This document shows, piece after piece, positions 6,451 to 6,914 of a stretch of 6,914 nt of DNA. Position 1 is the first letter of the stretch, and every line of letters starts with the position of its first letter. Both the position numbers and the translations under genes were made by a program. The notes under the pieces were generated by a model. That model had not been told where the DNA came from. It saw only the letters and a list, made by a program, of their open reading frames with translations, and did not search any database. Source of the stretch: Campylobacteraceae bacterium (GTDB lineage Bacteria > Campylobacterota > Campylobacteria > Campylobacterales > UBA6016); contig JAEMQC010000077.1 in NCBI GenBank assembly GCA_022758985.1, positions 1 through 6,914 on the forward strand. The letters are read 5' to 3'.

Positions 6451-6663
6451 CTAATTGTCGGCTCTCGATTGATTGTAAACTTTTTTAACAAATAACTCAG
6501 GATGGGTTTTCTTCTACTCCTTAAGTTTTGCTACTGGGCTAATATGCCCAATAAATCTCTCTACCATACCATTAGTTTGTGGATGACCTGGTTTGGATAA
6601 TTCAGACGCACTAATTTTGACTCTAATCTTGGGTGTTGTACGGGCATTAGGGTGAATATTCAT
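6451..6663 (-). pseudogene. Internally deleted IS481-family transposase relic
   Basis: Read leftward from ATG at 6663-6661, the first residues NIHPNARTTPKIRVKI match the usual N-terminus of IS481-type transposases (NIHKNARTTPKIR and similar, from memory). After residue 23 the frame jumps directly to KPGHPQTNGMVERFIGHIS, the block at the end of the integrase core with the last catalytic acid (Glu35 here). The helix-turn-helix and the two catalytic Asp residues are missing. After Ser42 a second jump leads to PVAKLKE, then a TAG stop (6516-6514) where relatives have Trp, then KKTHPELFVKKVYNQSRADN and a final TAG (6453-6451), matching the family C-terminus. Thus 70 codons remain of more than 300, all in one frame. 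It cannot encode an active enzyme. I see no convincing paired terminal repeats, so the limits of the original element are unknown. Confidence 0.8.
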
Positions 6664-6833
6664 CTGCTTTGTTCCTGATACGATGCTAACAATGCTATAA
6701 TCTCTTCTTGCAACCTACAAGCAGGTAATGAGCTTTTAAGGTAGTTATAACTTATGCAATCGGTTGAGAGCTGATAGACAAATAGTTTTTTAGGAAATAA
6801 AACTGGGTGAAATGTTGCATGAAAATTAGGGAC
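6664..6833. other. Stretch with no recognisable gene, between the transposase relic and the promoter pair
   Basis: I see no RNA gene and no believable ORF here. A minus-strand open frame enters from 6878 and ends at 6660, overlapping the relic's ATG, but it has no ribosome site and resembles nothing. The 22 bases at 6670-6691 begin TGTTCC and end AACA; read leftward they start with TGT, as IS481 ends do, and lie just before the relic's start codon, so they may be the old left end of the element. The opposite side shows only a partial resemblance (CATGGGATAAAC, 6434-6445). AGTTATAACT at 6743-6752 is a ten-base palindrome of unknown meaning. Confidence 0.3.
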
Positions 6834-6862
6834 ATTATATGAAATGGCCGTGTTATTTGCAA
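6834..6862 (-). promoter_or_regulatory. Possible leftward sigma-70 promoter
   Basis: On the minus strand, TTGCAA (6862-6857), a 17-nt spacer and TATAAT (6839-6834) resemble a sigma-70 promoter: consensus -10, four of six bases in the -35. Transcription would begin near 6827 and run into the transposase relic toward dnaK. No intact gene lies in that direction, so this could be a leftover promoter, the source of a non-coding or antisense RNA, or chance. Confidence 0.35.
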
Positions 6863-6869
6863 AACCCCC

Positions 6870-6898
6870 TTGACACACTCATTTTTTTCAGCTACAAT
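6870..6898 (+). promoter_or_regulatory. Strong rightward sigma-70 promoter leading out of the window
   Basis: TTGACA (6870-6875), a 17-nt spacer and TACAAT (6893-6898) match the sigma-70 consensus at 11 of 12 positions. The predicted start is near 6905, so the gene it serves lies beyond the right edge. Near-consensus -35 boxes are uncommon in Campylobacter and are typical of stable-RNA or other very highly expressed genes, so a tRNA or rRNA operon is a reasonable guess. Only nine bases or so of the transcript are visible and they do not identify it. Confidence 0.65.
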
Positions 6899-6914
6899 TC
6901 CGGCCTCAAACAAG

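Noticed and set aside
6446..6475. TTGACC at 6446 as a -35 box of a rightward promoter
   Set aside because: No -10-like hexamer lies 16-18 nt downstream, and the bases belong to the end of the transposase relic.
6664..6833. tRNA gene in the region after the transposase relic
   Set aside because: No T-arm GGTTCGA-type sequence or cloverleaf-compatible arms could be found on either strand.
6660..6878. 72-codon minus-strand frame with an ATGA overlap to the transposase relic
   Set aside because: Its start lies inside the promoter region, it has no ribosome site or recognisable motif, and the overlap with the relic's start codon is probably chance.
1..6914. CRISPR array, phage defence system, toxin-antitoxin pair or other unusual multi-gene system
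   Set aside because: No direct repeats with spacers and no unknown gene clusters are present; every long real ORF is a known housekeeping gene.

Overview
The window looks like chromosomal DNA of a Campylobacter species or close campylobacterotal relative. The protein details (YbeY with the GSV.IS variant, a short HrcA of about 266 residues) and the A+T-leaning but not extreme base composition suggest a Campylobacter of the curvus/rectus/showae type rather than C. jejuni. That placement is from memory of the families, not from a search. Almost all of the window is ordinary housekeeping sequence. I found no new multi-gene system.

Layout, left to right. (1) 1-1685, +: most of mrdA, the class B penicillin-binding protein 2, with its N-terminal anchor cut off by the window edge. 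(2) 1653-2066, -: ybeY, the rRNA-maturation endoribonuclease, converging on mrdA with a 33-nt coding overlap. The overlap zone folds into a terminator whose apical loop is the mrdA stop codon. (3) A 93-nt divergent spacer carries an extended -10 promoter for ybeY and a weaker one for galU. (4) 2160-2990, +: galU, UTP-glucose-1-phosphate uridylyltransferase, with a TTG start. (5) 2987-3046: a perfect TTGACA-N17-TATAAT promoter whose -35 box contains the galU stop codon, followed by a perfectly symmetrical CIRCE operator at the predicted transcription start. (6) 3072-6384, +: the hrcA-grpE-dnaK heat-shock operon. A 102-nt grpE-dnaK gap contains two hairpins and a short coding-like ORF. (7) 6406-6426: a strong G+C hairpin after dnaK with no U-run. 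(8) 6451-6663, -: a tiny relic of an IS481-family transposase, with start codon, N-terminus, DDE-glutamate block and C-terminus joined by two internal deletions and broken by one nonsense codon. (9) 6664-6914: no recognisable gene. Two promoter-like sequences stand back to back near the right edge, the rightward one close to consensus and firing out of the window.

How the genes work together: HrcA represses its own operon at CIRCE, and the operon also supplies GrpE and DnaK, the nucleotide-exchange factor and Hsp70 of one chaperone machine (dnaJ is not in the window). mrdA (wall elongation), ybeY (rRNA processing) and galU (UDP-glucose supply for surface glycans) are unrelated housekeeping neighbours, each apparently with its own transcription signals. 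The most unusual points are the stop-codon-in-loop terminator, the compact galU/hrcA promoter junction, the miniaturised IS481 relic next to a possibly damaged dnaK terminator, and the promoter pair at the right edge.
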